Origin: an uncultured Lachnospiraceae bacterium | GTDB taxonomy: Bacteria > Bacillota_A > Clostridia > Lachnospirales > Lachnospiraceae | DNA length: 41,519 nucleotides | NCBI GenBank assembly: GCA_905207905.1 | Contig: CAJLNC010000015.1 | Coordinates: 1-41,519 of the forward strand | Reading direction: 5' to 3' | Shown: piece after piece, positions 16,556-25,292 of the stretch | Position numbering within the stretch: the stretch's first letter is position 1 | Layout of the letters: each line of letters begins with the position of its first letter | Notes under the pieces: model-generated | Told to the model about the DNA's origin: nothing | The model's input: only the letters and a program-made list of their open reading frames with translations | The model's database searches: none | Made by a program: the position numbers and the translations under genes

Positions 16556-18082
16556 ATGTCTGAATACGCCATTGAATTAAAAGGGATCTGCAAGTATTTC
16601 GGCAAGGTTGCTGCCAATGATAACATATCCCTGTCCGTAAAAAAGGGAGAGATTCTTTCCCTGCTGGGAGAGAATGGCAGCGGAAAAACCACGCTGATGA
16701 ACATGCTCTCCGGCATCTACTTCCCTGACAAAGGACATATCTTTGCCGATGGGAAGGAGGTTACCATCCGCTCCCCAAAAGATGCCTATGCGCTGGGCAT
16801 CGGCATGATCCACCAGCATTTTAAGCTGATCGATATCTTTACAGCAGCGGAGAACATCATCCTGGGAATGCAAAATCAGTCCCCCATCATTCGGATGAAG
16901 GATGTCATTGCAGACATCTCCAAACTGATCCAGCGCTATGGCTTTCAACTGGATCTGAATAAGAAAGTATACGATATGTCCGTATCAGAAAAACAGACGG
17001 TAGAGATTGTAAAAATGCTGTACCGGGGCGCCAATCTTCTGATACTGGACGAACCTACCGCAGTGCTCACTCCACAGGAGACGGATCATCTTTTTGATGT
17101 ACTCCGCAACATGAAAAAGGACGGAAAGGCCATTATCATTATCACTCACAAGCTCCATGAGGTTCTGGCCATCTCTGACCGGGTTTCCATTCTCCGGAAG
17201 GGCAAATACATCGGTACTGTAAACACCAGCGAAGCCACCGAACTCTCCCTCACTGAGATGATGGTGGGAGAAAAAGTGACTCTGGACATTGACCGTCCCC
17301 TTCCCAAAAATCCCAAAAAGTGCCTGGAGGTAAAAAATCTCACCTGCTTAAACAAATATGGAGTAAAGGCTTTAGACAATGTAAGTTTCACTGCCAACAG
17401 CGGGGAAATCTTGGGAATCGCAGGGATTGCAGGCAGCGGTCAGAAGGAACTTCTGGAAGCAGTGGCCGGTCTGCAGGCCGGAGAAGGGAGCATTCTGTTT
17501 ACCGATCCTTCTACCGGACACACAGATGAGCTCCTGGGAAAGGATCCCATGAAGATCAAAAATATGGGCGTCTCCCTGGCCTTTGTGCCAGAAGACCGGC
17601 TGGGCATGGGTCTGGTAGGCGATATGGGAATGCCCGGAAATATGATGATCCGCAGTTACCGGGACGGGCACCATGCGCTTCTGGAACAGAAGCATCCCAG
17701 GGAGCTTTCCGAGAAAATTAAGGATCAGCTGGAAGTGGTAACTCCCAGCATCAATTACCCGGTTCGCCGCCTTTCCGGCGGTAATGTTCAGAAAGTGCTG
17801 GTAGGCCGGGAGATCGCCAATTCTCCCAAACTTCTCATGACCGCCTATGCTGTCCGGGGACTGGATATCAACACCTCCTATGCCATCTATCATCTCCTGA
17901 ATGATCAGAAGGAACAGGGCGTCGCGGTGATCTATGTGGGAGAGGATCTGGATGTGCTTCTGGAACTTTCGGACCGCATCCTGGTTCTGTGCGGAGGCAG
18001 AGTTTCCGGCATTGTGGATGCCCGCACAGCCACAAAAGAAGAAGTAGGACTATTGATGACCAAACACGGAGAGGAGGCTTAA
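16556..18082 (+). CDS. Nucleoside ABC transporter ATP-binding protein (NupO-like, two ABC domains)
   Basis: 508 residues with two fused ABC domains, as in sugar and nucleoside importers. Domain 1 (about 5-245) has an intact Walker A, GENGSGKTT (38-46), and Walker B LLILDEPT, but a degenerate signature (MSVSEKQ). Domain 2 (about 265-500) has a degenerate Walker A (GIAGSGQKE), an intact LSGGN signature and a Walker B lacking the catalytic Glu (LLMTAYAVRG). Such a split of intact motifs leaves one complete ATP site and is usual for this family. The gene ends one base before the first permease starts. Confidence 0.93.
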   Translation: MSEYAIELKGICKYFGKVAANDNISLSVKKGEILSLLGENGSGKTTLMNMLSGIYFPDKGHIFADGKEVTIRSPKDAYALGIGMIHQHFKLIDIFTAAENIILGMQNQSPIIRMKDVIADISKLIQRYGFQLDLNKKVYDMSVSEKQTVEIVKMLYRGANLLILDEPTAVLTPQETDHLFDVLRNMKKDGKAIIIITHKLHEVLAISDRVSILRKGKYIGTVNTSEATELSLTEMMVGEKVTLDIDRPLPKNPKKCLEVKNLTCLNKYGVKALDNVSFTANSGEILGIAGIAGSGQKELLEAVAGLQAGEGSILFTDPSTGHTDELLGKDPMKIKNMGVSLAFVPEDRLGMGLVGDMGMPGNMMIRSYRDGHHALLEQKHPRELSEKIKDQLEVVTPSINYPVRRLSGGNVQKVLVGREIANSPKLLMTAYAVRGLDINTSYAIYHLLNDQKEQGVAVIYVGEDLDVLLELSDRILVLCGGRVSGIVDARTATKEEVGLLMTKHGEEA

Positions 18083-18083
18083 T

Positions 18084-19205
18084 ATGACAGCAGAAAAACA
18101 AAGGGAGCCTTTTGTCCGCATTGTCAAAAGGGACTCCATCACCCTGAAAAAATCCATCGCCATCCGTGCCGTGGCTATCCTGCTCTCACTGGCAGTCTGT
18201 GCGTTTTTCATCTATCTGATCACTCACAGCAATCCTTTGCAGGTATACCGCAGCATGGTGGACGGAGCTATCGGAACCGGAAGACGTACCTGGAACACTA
18301 TGCGGGATACCATGATCCTGCTGGCCATTGCCCTGGCCATCACCCCTGCCTTTAAGATGCGCTTCTGGAATATCGGCGCTGAGGGACAGATTCTGGTGGG
18401 AGGCATTATGACCGCAGGTATTATGAAATTCTGCGGCGACACCCTTTCTACTCCAGTGCTTTTTCTGGTAATGATCATTGCCAGCCTGGCAGCCGGCATG
18501 ATCTGGGGACTGATCCCCGCAGTGTTCAAGGCCCACTGGAAAACCAACGAGACCTTATTTACCCTGATGATGAACTATATTGCCATCCAGTTTACCTCCT
18601 TTTTCAGCATTGTCTGGGAGGCTAAAAAGGGAAGCGGCACCATCGGCACCATCAACCAGAAGACCCAGGCCGGCTGGATCACTACCAAATTTCTGCCGGA
18701 TATTTTCGGCAATTTCAACTACAGCATTAATGTAATCATTGTTCTGACTCTGACCGTTTTAATGTTCATTTACCTGAAATACACCAAGCATGGCTATGAG
18801 ATCGCTGTGGTGGGACAGAGCGAAAATACCGCCCGCTACGCAGGTATCAACGTGAAGAAGGTGATCATGCGCACCATGGCCCTCTCCGGAGCGATCTGCG
18901 GCTTCACCGGATTTTTGCTGGTAAGCGGTTCCTCTCATACCATCTCCGTGAACACAGCGGGAGGCAGAGGGTTTACCGCCATCATCGTATCCTGGCTGGC
19001 AAAGTTCAACCCATTTATCATGATCCTGATTTCCTTTTTCCTGGTATTTATGGGCAACGGAGCCACTCAGATTGCCAGTGAATTTCAGCTAAACGAATCC
19101 GCCTCAGAGGTCATCACAGGAATCATCCTGTTTTTCATCCTGGGCAGCGAATTCTTTGTAAATTATCGTCTGATCTTCGGTAAAAACAGAAAGGAGGCAC
19201 ACTGA
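18084..19205 (+). CDS. Nucleoside ABC transporter permease (NupP-like)
   Basis: A 373-residue permease of the branched-chain/ribose-type inner membrane family with eight to ten helices. Characteristic is the NIGAEGQILVGG segment near residue 95, the coupling region for the ATPase, and ARYAGIN later. It forms the membrane channel with the following gene. GGAGG ends inside the ATPase gene, 4-8 bases before the ATG. Its stop TGA overlaps the next start by one base (TGATG), indicating translational coupling. Confidence 0.92.
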   Translation: MTAEKQREPFVRIVKRDSITLKKSIAIRAVAILLSLAVCAFFIYLITHSNPLQVYRSMVDGAIGTGRRTWNTMRDTMILLAIALAITPAFKMRFWNIGAEGQILVGGIMTAGIMKFCGDTLSTPVLFLVMIIASLAAGMIWGLIPAVFKAHWKTNETLFTLMMNYIAIQFTSFFSIVWEAKKGSGTIGTINQKTQAGWITTKFLPDIFGNFNYSINVIIVLTLTVLMFIYLKYTKHGYEIAVVGQSENTARYAGINVKKVIMRTMALSGAICGFTGFLLVSGSSHTISVNTAGGRGFTAIIVSWLAKFNPFIMILISFFLVFMGNGATQIASEFQLNESASEVITGIILFFILGSEFFVNYRLIFGKNRKEAH

Positions 19206-20209
19206 TGGATTTTTTATGGGCAGTATTTAAAGGTATTTTTTCCGTAACCTTCATCCAGAAGGCCATCACCCAGGGAATTCCCCTTCTGTTCGGCGCTACC
19301 GGAGAGATCATCACAGAAAAATCCGGAAACCTGAATCTGGGTATTCCCGGCATCATGTATATGGGGGCCATCGGCGGACTGGCCGGTTCCTTCCTATATG
19401 AGATCAACACCCAGAACCCTGTTGGCTTTATTGGCATTCTCTGCGCTGTCCTGGGCTGTCTTTTATTCTCCCTGGCAGGAGCGCTGATCTACAGTGTGCT
19501 CACCATCTCCCTGCGGGCCAATCAGAACGTTACCGGCCTGGCTCTCACCACCTTCGGCGTGGGCTTCGGAAACTTCCTGGGCGGATCCTTTTCCAAAATT
19601 ACCGGAACCGCAGGCCAAATCACGGTGTACACCACAGGGCAGGCCTTCCGAACCCAGATTCCCTTCCTGTCCGACCTGGGTATTGTGGGAGATATCTTTT
19701 TCTCCTACGGCTTTTTGACCTACCTGGCTATCCTCATCGCCCTGCTGGCCTCCTGGTTCCTGACTAAGACCAGAATGGGCCTGAATCTCCGGGCTGTAGG
19801 GGAAAACGCAGCGGCAGCCGACGCCGCCAGCATCAACGTCACCCGGTATAAATACGCCGCCACCTGCATCGGCGGCATGATCAGCGGCCTGGGAGGCCTG
19901 TACTTTGTTATGGAGTACTTAGGCGGCACCTGGCAGAACAACGGTTTCGGCGACCGCGGCTGGCTGGCAGTGGCTCTTGTAATCTTTGCTCTCTGGAAGC
20001 CGGCGAGGGCCATCTGGGGCTCCATCCTCTTTGGCGGACTCTATATCCTCTTTGCCTATGTGCCTTTGAGCCAGTCCATGCAGGAGATCTTCAAAATGCT
20101 CCCTTACCTGGTAACCATTCTGGTGCTGGTGATCTCCAGTCTCCAGAGAAAGAAAGAAAACCAGCCGCCGGAAAGCCTGGGCCTGCCCTATTTCCGGGAA
20201 GAACGGTAA
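19205..20209 (+). CDS. Nucleoside ABC transporter permease (NupQ-like)
   Basis: A 334-residue second permease of the operon. It carries the family segment GEIITEKSGNLNLGIPG near residues 30-46 and a later LRAVGENAAAADAASI cytoplasmic loop that contacts the ATPase. Eight or more hydrophobic helices are visible. It pairs with the preceding permease to make a heterodimeric channel. The C-terminus is charged and cytoplasmic. A terminator follows about 70 bases downstream and ends the operon. Confidence 0.92.
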   Translation: MDFLWAVFKGIFSVTFIQKAITQGIPLLFGATGEIITEKSGNLNLGIPGIMYMGAIGGLAGSFLYEINTQNPVGFIGILCAVLGCLLFSLAGALIYSVLTISLRANQNVTGLALTTFGVGFGNFLGGSFSKITGTAGQITVYTTGQAFRTQIPFLSDLGIVGDIFFSYGFLTYLAILIALLASWFLTKTRMGLNLRAVGENAAAADAASINVTRYKYAATCIGGMISGLGGLYFVMEYLGGTWQNNGFGDRGWLAVALVIFALWKPARAIWGSILFGGLYILFAYVPLSQSMQEIFKMLPYLVTILVLVISSLQRKKENQPPESLGLPYFREER

Positions 20210-20277
20210 GAGATCTCGCTATAAGGAACAAAGGGAATGTTTCAGCGGTTCTCTCAATACATTTTCTAAATTGCAAC

Positions 20278-20334
20278 AAGCCCTCAGGATACGGCTGCTG
20301 TCCTTTCAGACCTGCACCGTTCCTGGGGGCTTTT
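20278..20334 (+). terminator. Terminator of the nucleoside transporter operon
   Basis: AAGCCCTCAGGA (20278-20289) pairs with TCCTGGGGGCTTT (from 20321), with an inner stem ACGG.TGC against GCA.CCGT, followed by TTTT. The rest of the 327-bp gap to 20536 shows no gene. Confidence 0.7.
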
Positions 20335-20536
20335 GATTTTGAAGCATTTTCAAGTTATTCTTTGCAGGAAATGCGGCCTATCCTTATAGCAGTCCCTGCC
20401 AGCCCGCTGCCTGTAAAATTCCCGGACAAACTCCATGAAGCTCCGGGCCGCCTCCTTTTATCCACATTGAACCGCGCCTGAAACTTTTCTTTCCACATTT
20501 CTGTCCCACTAAAAACAAATCCCAGTGAATATCTTC

Positions 20537-20761
20537 CTAACGCAGCTTTCCAAACTCTTTTACCAGCGTAATCAGTCCCACCACTGCCAGCAGCGGAAAC
20601 GCGATGGCCAGCAAGCCCTTGATCACCAAAAAGATCAGCATCAGCGGCAAAATGACCAGCACAAGCAATACCTTGGTAAGTCCCCAGGCTGCTCTCAGGG
20701 AAAATCCAAGAAGTTTTCCAAATACCATTAAAAATAAAATACTAAACAAAATTGTCCACAT
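20537..20761 (-). CDS. Small hydrophobic membrane protein, unknown function
   Basis: About 74 residues with two long hydrophobic segments (roughly residues 3-30 and 32-58) and a basic C-terminal end (LVKEFGKLR). The ATG at 20761 is chosen because GGTG lies 9 bases upstream; a GTG at 20773 would add four residues but has no spaced ribosome binding site. No family is recognised. Its start abuts the point where homology of the adjacent decayed YczE-like gene begins, on the opposite strand, so a rearrangement seems to have joined the two. Confidence 0.6.
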   Translation of the reverse strand: MWTILFSILFLMVFGKLLGFSLRAAWGLTKVLLVLVILPLMLIFLVIKGLLAIAFPLLAVVGLITLVKEFGKLR

Positions 20762-20765
20762 ACGG

Positions 20766-21259
20766 TACTTCACCTTTCTCTTTAATATGCTGTTTTTCCT
20801 TGGTCAGATCCTTCTGCTGGGAAAATCCTTTCCCAAAGTCCAGCTGCTGCAGATCCCTATTACCATCTGCTTCAGCCTGCTCATTGACCTGGTCATGGCT
20901 CCCTTTGAGGCTTTCAAGCCTGCCAGCTATGGAATCTCCCTGCTCATCCTCATCGGCGGCTGCCTGGTCATGGCTCTTGGAATCACTCTGGCTGTAAAGG
21001 CCGACCTGATCCTGACTCCCGGCAACGCTTTCGTAAAAGCCCCGGCCAAATGCACCGGAAAATCTTATGGAACCATGGAGATCCTCTTTGACACGATCCT
21101 GACCCCCCTGGCAGTCACTGCCTCTTTCCTCCTGTTCGGAAAATTCCGGGGTGTACGGGAAGGACCGTCATTTCTGCCCTCTTAGTGGGAATCTTTATCA
21201 ATCTCTACCACAGGCTGGAAAAAACGGTCAAACCCTTCTGCCATTCAAAAAACCAGTAA
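20766..21259 (+). pseudogene. YczE/YyaS-like membrane protein remnant (5' deletion and frameshift)
   Basis: From about 20766 the frame reads FTFLFNMLFFLGQILLL and continues through LLIDLVMAP, GCLVMALGITLAVKADLILTPG and GKFRGVREG, which resemble the middle and C-terminal half of YczE-type integral membrane proteins. The first 60-70 residues are missing. After VREG near 21164 the frame shifts: the expected continuation (TVISALLVGIFINLYHRLEK) is found one frame over and ends at TAA 21257-21259. One base lost in GGAACC is the simplest cause. The gene is therefore broken twice. Its family is uncharacterised. Confidence 0.75.
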
Positions 21260-21288
21260 GCTCTGTTTCCCCAAATCTTAAAAAGGAT

Positions 21289-21981
21289 CTATTCCTCCCC
21301 ATCAAGCTTCCCCGCCAGAAAAATACTGGTGGGGCCGTCTGCGCCTCCGATTATCGAAACAATCGCCGAAGGCTCTTCTGTATCCGTCTTTGAAGCCGCA
21401 TCTGGTTCTTCTTCCCCTTCCAATACCGCTTCCGGTTCTTTTGCCTCGTCCGTCTCCGCTGTCATGATCGTTTCCTCCAGCCTTTCATCCACATACTCTG
21501 CAGCCCTGCGCAGATTCTCATTCAGATTCAAGCGATAAAACTCAAAATACTGGAGCTCATAGTCAGAATCCCGCACCGCAGTGACTGAAATCCTGGGCTC
21601 CTCCCCCTCCTCATACCACTCTTCCTGGATGTACTGCAAAGCGGTAGTCTTTTCATAAGTATCATCTATGGATATGACTTCCATATCAGCAAAATACAGC
21701 TTATCTTCTTTCTCATCCCAGGTCAGGCCCAGAGCCTGATACTCCTTCCACTGCTCTGTTTCCATCAGCTGTTCAAGGCTCACGCTGTGATATTCTGCTC
21801 CTTCCGACTCATTGGTCCTATCGATCCCAATAATCCGTCCCTCCTCATTGCGGATCAGATGTTTCTCCGGAATCACCATTTCTACCTTTGAGTCCAGTCC
21901 CTCCTGAGCCATAGCAGCCATAGGTATGGTCAAAAAAACGGCTGTTGTCACTGCTGCTGCACAAAATTTCTTTATTATCAT
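21289..21981 (-). CDS. Exported acidic protein with C-terminal IIGGADGPTS motif, function unknown
   Basis: 230 residues from ATG 21981, which GAGGAG precedes by 9 bases; a longer frame upstream lacks a ribosome binding site. A signal peptide (MIIKK, hydrophobic core, AMA-Q, cleavage near residue 25) is clear. The mature part is very acidic, with no cysteines. Residues 175-206 are a Glu/Asp/Ala-rich linker. The last 25 residues contain IIGGADGPTSIFLAG (211-225), nearly identical to the signature of the beta subunit of sodium-pumping decarboxylases, where it lies in the ion channel. The rest of that membrane protein is absent here, so the motif is used in another setting. No family function is known to me. 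Confidence 0.75.
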   Translation of the reverse strand: MIIKKFCAAAVTTAVFLTIPMAAMAQEGLDSKVEMVIPEKHLIRNEEGRIIGIDRTNESEGAEYHSVSLEQLMETEQWKEYQALGLTWDEKEDKLYFADMEVISIDDTYEKTTALQYIQEEWYEEGEEPRISVTAVRDSDYELQYFEFYRLNLNENLRRAAEYVDERLEETIMTAETDEAKEPEAVLEGEEEPDAASKTDTEEPSAIVSIIGGADGPTSIFLAGKLDGEE

Positions 21982-22331
21982 AGCTTCCGTCTCCTCTCTG
22001 TCAACGCCTCTCCTGTTTAAAAATCCCAAGATCCTTCTTCCGGTCAAGACTGATCCTCCCACTTTCAGCCGAAATTCTTCCTAACTTCTGTCTCGGAGAT
22101 CAAGAAAATCTTACACAAATTCCCGAAAGCTGTCAAATGAAATCTTAAGATTACCTGTTTCTCCCTGCTATCCATGGAAATTGTTTCCAGACAAACCACT
22201 GGATAACGGACCGACAAAAAATTTTTCTACTTGCCGTATGGATGGAAGCCATATACAATAAAAAGGCAACAGAAGCATGAGCAAAAATTGCCGGCAAACG
22301 AAAAACGTCAGCAAAACAGGAGGCTGCAATC

Positions 22332-22649
22332 ATGACACCTACCCTGAATGAGCGTCTTATCTATGAAATCTTATCTGTAGTAGAAGAAATCCCTGCCGGG
22401 AAGGTGGCTTCCTACGGACAGATCGCCGCGCTTATCGGCAGGGAAAAAAATTCCCGCCTGGTAGGCAGGGTTCTGAGCATGGCAGAACACTACGGAGCCT
22501 ACCCCTGCCACCGAGTGGTAAACAGCGCCGGGCGGCTGGCTCCCCACTTTCCTGAACAACGGCTCCGGCTTTTGGAGGAGGGTGTTTCTTTTAAGGCCAA
22601 CGGCTGCGTAAATATGAATGTCTGCCGCTGGAATTGGGAGGAAGAATAA
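22332..22649 (+). CDS. MGMT-family DNA-binding protein (alkyltransferase-like, with Cys)
   Basis: A 105-residue protein covering only the C-terminal DNA-binding/active-site domain of O6-alkylguanine-DNA alkyltransferases: IPAGKVASYGQIAALIG forms the helix-turn-helix entry, RVLSM follows, and PCHRVV (Cys59) is the active-site motif. Alkyltransferase-like proteins of this size usually have Trp in place of the Cys, so this one might accept an alkyl group or only flag lesions for repair. It sits 96 bp upstream of a full MGMT gene in the same direction, likely one transcript. The ATG has a weak AGGAGG-like element about 10 bases upstream. Confidence 0.85.
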   Translation: MTPTLNERLIYEILSVVEEIPAGKVASYGQIAALIGREKNSRLVGRVLSMAEHYGAYPCHRVVNSAGRLAPHFPEQRLRLLEEGVSFKANGCVNMNVCRWNWEEE

Positions 22650-22665
22650 GCTGGCGAAGAGAAGG

Positions 22666-22710
22666 GACGCTCCAAATAAGGATGCTCCAAATAAGAACGT
22701 TCCAGAAAGC
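22666..22710. repeat. 15-bp tandem repeat, three units, between the two MGMT genes
   Basis: GACGCTCCAAATAAG (22666-22680), GATGCTCCAAATAAG (22681-22695) and the diverged AACGTTCCAGAAAGC (22696-22710). A second TTCCAGAAAG follows. It lies in the spacer and probably arose by slippage. Confidence 0.7.
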
Positions 22711-22745
22711 GTCGCCTTCCAGAAAGAAGTAGGAGAACACATAAC

Positions 22746-23267
22746 ATGGATCAGATCAATACTGCGGATTATATCACTCACTGCCCTTCTCCGCTGGGAA
22801 CCATCACCCTGGCCAGCGACGGCCAGCATCTTACGGGACTTTGGTTTGAGAAACAGAAATATTTTGCTTCCTCCCTCTCTGGAACGGAAAATCCCATCGA
22901 AAAAGCTCTGCCTGTGTTTGACCAGACAAAGCAATGGCTACATCTGTATTTTAACGGCCTTCATCCGGATTTTACGCCCCCTCTAAATCTAAGAGGCACC
23001 GCCTTTCGCCAGAGCATCTGGCAGCTTTTGACCAAGATCCCCTACGGCCAGACAAGGACCTACGGAGAAATTGCCGCCCTTGTGGCAAAAGAAAAAGGGC
23101 TGCCCCACTTCTCGGCCCAGGCAGTGGGGCAGGCAGTGGGACATAACCCCATCTCTCTGATCGTTCCCTGCCACCGGGTGGTGGGCGCCAACGGCAGCCT
23201 TACCGGCTACGCCGGAGGGCTGGAGCGCAAAGACTGGCTGCTAAGACTGGAGGGTGTACGAACCTAA
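22746..23267 (+). CDS. ogt: Methylated-DNA--[protein]-cysteine S-methyltransferase
   Basis: 173 residues, full length for the Ogt/Ada-C type. The N-terminal domain (1-85) is followed by FRQSIWQLLTKIPYGQTRTYGEIA, the DNA-reading helix with conserved Tyr and Arg, and the active site IVPCHRVVG with acceptor Cys142. GYAGGLERKDWLL completes the substrate loop. It removes methyl groups from O6-methylguanine by a one-time transfer to its own cysteine. GGAG lies 10 bases before the ATG. The gene follows a second MGMT-domain gene; a terminator follows at 23316-23362. Confidence 0.95.
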   Translation: MDQINTADYITHCPSPLGTITLASDGQHLTGLWFEKQKYFASSLSGTENPIEKALPVFDQTKQWLHLYFNGLHPDFTPPLNLRGTAFRQSIWQLLTKIPYGQTRTYGEIAALVAKEKGLPHFSAQAVGQAVGHNPISLIVPCHRVVGANGSLTGYAGGLERKDWLLRLEGVRT

Positions 23268-23315
23268 AACGGAAGCTGTGGACGCAAGTATCGTCTGCTG
23301 GCACTGAAAAACACA

Positions 23316-23362
23316 AAAGCCGGTGTAACACAGGTCACTCATTCCTCTGTTACACTGGCTTT
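23316..23362. terminator. Bidirectional terminator between ogt and the ACT-domain gene
   Basis: AAAGCCGGTGTAACA (23316-23330) pairs with TGTTACACTGGCTTT (23348-23362) with one mismatch, around an 17-base loop. A residues precede and T residues follow the stem. Confidence 0.75.
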
Positions 23363-23441
23363 CCTAACATTCCTTCTCTCCAGACCGTCTGGTTTCCCTT
23401 TTGCTTCCTCCCTGTTCAGGTTTCTCACATACCGCCTGTCT

Positions 23442-23873
23442 CTACACCATTGTCAGCTCTTCTTCTGACAGGGTACGGATGCCGTTCTTTCCCAGCAGTT
23501 TTACTGCCTTGGCCATATCCGCCACCCGGATAATCATGCAGGCAAGACCTGCCTTTTTCTGGAAAAATGCGTAGGTGTAATCCAGACTGATATTCTCCTT
23601 TGCCAGAATAGATATGATCTTCGCCACACTGCCCGGCTGATCTTCTGCAGCCACAGCGATCACATCGGTGATGGTATACACATGGCCATGATCCTTTAGC
23701 ACATTCCCCGCCTTAAACACATCATCCACGATTAAGCGGAGGATGCCGAAATCCGCGTTGTCCGCCATGGATAAGGCTCGCAGATTGATTCCCTCTGCAG
23801 CCAGTTCATCGGTGATGGCCGCCAGGCCTCCGCTTTTATTTTCAATAAATACTGAAATCTGCTTCACTGACAT
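23442..23873 (-). CDS. Tandem ACT-domain protein, partner of phenylacetate-CoA ligase
   Basis: 143 residues made of two ACT domains (about 1-70 and 72-140). The first starts VKQISVFIENKSGGLAAITDELA, the second has AVAAEDQPGSVAKIISILA, each with the ligand-binding Gly turn. Such proteins occur next to PaaK-type ligases and iorAB in anaerobes and are presumed to sense an aromatic amino acid or its product; this is inference. AGGGGGG lies 6 bases before the ATG and the gene starts 14 bases after the ligase stop. It is the last gene of the five-gene operon. Confidence 0.88.
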   Translation of the reverse strand: MSVKQISVFIENKSGGLAAITDELAAEGINLRALSMADNADFGILRLIVDDVFKAGNVLKDHGHVYTITDVIAVAAEDQPGSVAKIISILAKENISLDYTYAFFQKKAGLACMIIRVADMAKAVKLLGKNGIRTLSEEELTMV

Positions 23874-23887
23874 AAAAATCCCCCTAT

Positions 23888-25195
23888 CTATTCATACAGT
23901 TTCCGCTTATCTATCACACGCACTGCCTTGCCCTCGCTTCTGGTAATGGACTTGGGCGCCACCAGATGCACCTTCGCCTGAATCCCCAGCATTGCTTTCA
24001 GGGCAGCCACCAGTTCTTTCTCTCGGTTGGACACTTCTGCCATATTATCCGAGAACATCTCCTGGGACATTTCTACATTGATATCAAAGGTATCTGTATT
24101 ATTTTTCCGATCCACAACGATCTGATAATTCGGCGTCATGCCGGCATTCAAAAGTACCGTTTCAATCTGAGACGGGAATACATTCACGCCCCGAATGATC
24201 AGCATATCATCGCTTCTGCCCATGGGTTTATGCATACGAATATGAGTTCTGCCGCAGGAACAGGGCTTTCTGCTGAGGACGCACAGATCCTTGGTACGAT
24301 AGCGCAAAAGCGGAAAGGCCTCTTTGGTGATACTGGTAAATACCAGTTCTCCTTTCTCTCCCTCCGGAAGCACTTCTCCAGTTTTGGGATCAATGATCTC
24401 CGCAATGAAATGATCCTCATTGATGTGCATTCCATTCTGCTCTTCACACTCAAAAGCCACTCCGGGACCGCTGATCTCTGTAAGCCCATAAATATCGTAA
24501 GCCTTAATACCCAGCTTTTCTTCGATATCCCGGCGCATCTCCTCCGTCCAGGCCTCTGCCCCGAAGATGCCCGCTTTCAGCCTGATCTGATTTTGCATTC
24601 CCTTTTCTGCAATCGTCTCTCCCAGATAGGCTGCGTAGGAAGGCGTACAGCAAAGAATCGTTGACCCCAGATCTGCCATAAATTGGATCTGCCGCTCCGT
24701 GTTCCCGGAGGACATGGGAATGGTAAGGCATCCCACCTTGTGAGAGCCTCCGTTTAAACCCGGACCTCCGGTAAAAAGTCCGTAACCATAGCTGACATGA
24801 ACCACATCCTCCCTGGAGCCTCCTGCTGCAACAATGGCTCTGGCACAGCAGTCCTCCCACAGATCCAGGTCGTGCTGTGTATAAAAAGCCACCACTCTGC
24901 GACCCGTAGTGCCGCTGGTGGACTGAATCCGCACACAGTCTTCCAGCGGTTTTGCCAGCAAACCATAAGGATACGCCTCCCTCAGATCGTCCTTGGTGAC
25001 AAAAGGCAGTTTGTGCAAATCCTCGATCCCATGGATGTCCTCCGGCCTTACCCCTGCCGCCTCCATCTTTTTTCGATAATAGGGAACATTGTCCCACACA
25101 TGGCGAACCTGTTTCACCAGACACTGGCTCTGATGCTCCTTGATCTTCTCCACCGGCATGGTCTCAATCTCCGGCTGATAATAGTGCTTTTCCAT
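23888..25195 (-). CDS. paaK: Phenylacetate--CoA ligase family protein
   Basis: About 435 residues, an AMP-forming ligase of the PaaK family. The start at 25195 (MEKHYYQPEIETMP) has GGAGGG 5 bases upstream; ATG 25210, also with AGGAGG, is possible and would add five residues. Motifs: QSTSGTTGRRV (ATP loop), YGLTEISGPG, and a C-terminal GRSDDMLIIRGVNVFPSQIE hinge with SITRSEGKAVRVIDKR at the end, carrying the catalytic Lys region. It activates phenylacetate, or indole- or hydroxyphenylacetate, to the CoA thioester. With IorAB the reverse direction can yield ATP from aryl-acetyl-CoA. Located between iorB and the ACT gene. Confidence 0.9.
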   Translation of the reverse strand: MEKHYYQPEIETMPVEKIKEHQSQCLVKQVRHVWDNVPYYRKKMEAAGVRPEDIHGIEDLHKLPFVTKDDLREAYPYGLLAKPLEDCVRIQSTSGTTGRRVVAFYTQHDLDLWEDCCARAIVAAGGSREDVVHVSYGYGLFTGGPGLNGGSHKVGCLTIPMSSGNTERQIQFMADLGSTILCCTPSYAAYLGETIAEKGMQNQIRLKAGIFGAEAWTEEMRRDIEEKLGIKAYDIYGLTEISGPGVAFECEEQNGMHINEDHFIAEIIDPKTGEVLPEGEKGELVFTSITKEAFPLLRYRTKDLCVLSRKPCSCGRTHIRMHKPMGRSDDMLIIRGVNVFPSQIETVLLNAGMTPNYQIVVDRKNNTDTFDINVEMSQEMFSDNMAEVSNREKELVAALKAMLGIQAKVHLVAPKSITRSEGKAVRVIDKRKLYE

Positions 25196-25292
25196 AATTT
25201 CCCTCCTCATAAAACAAACCTCCTGCTCATTCCCCGGTTTGAAACCTGCCTGCTCCCGGATTTTCAGGAAAAATATTTGCAGTTTTGTTCCT

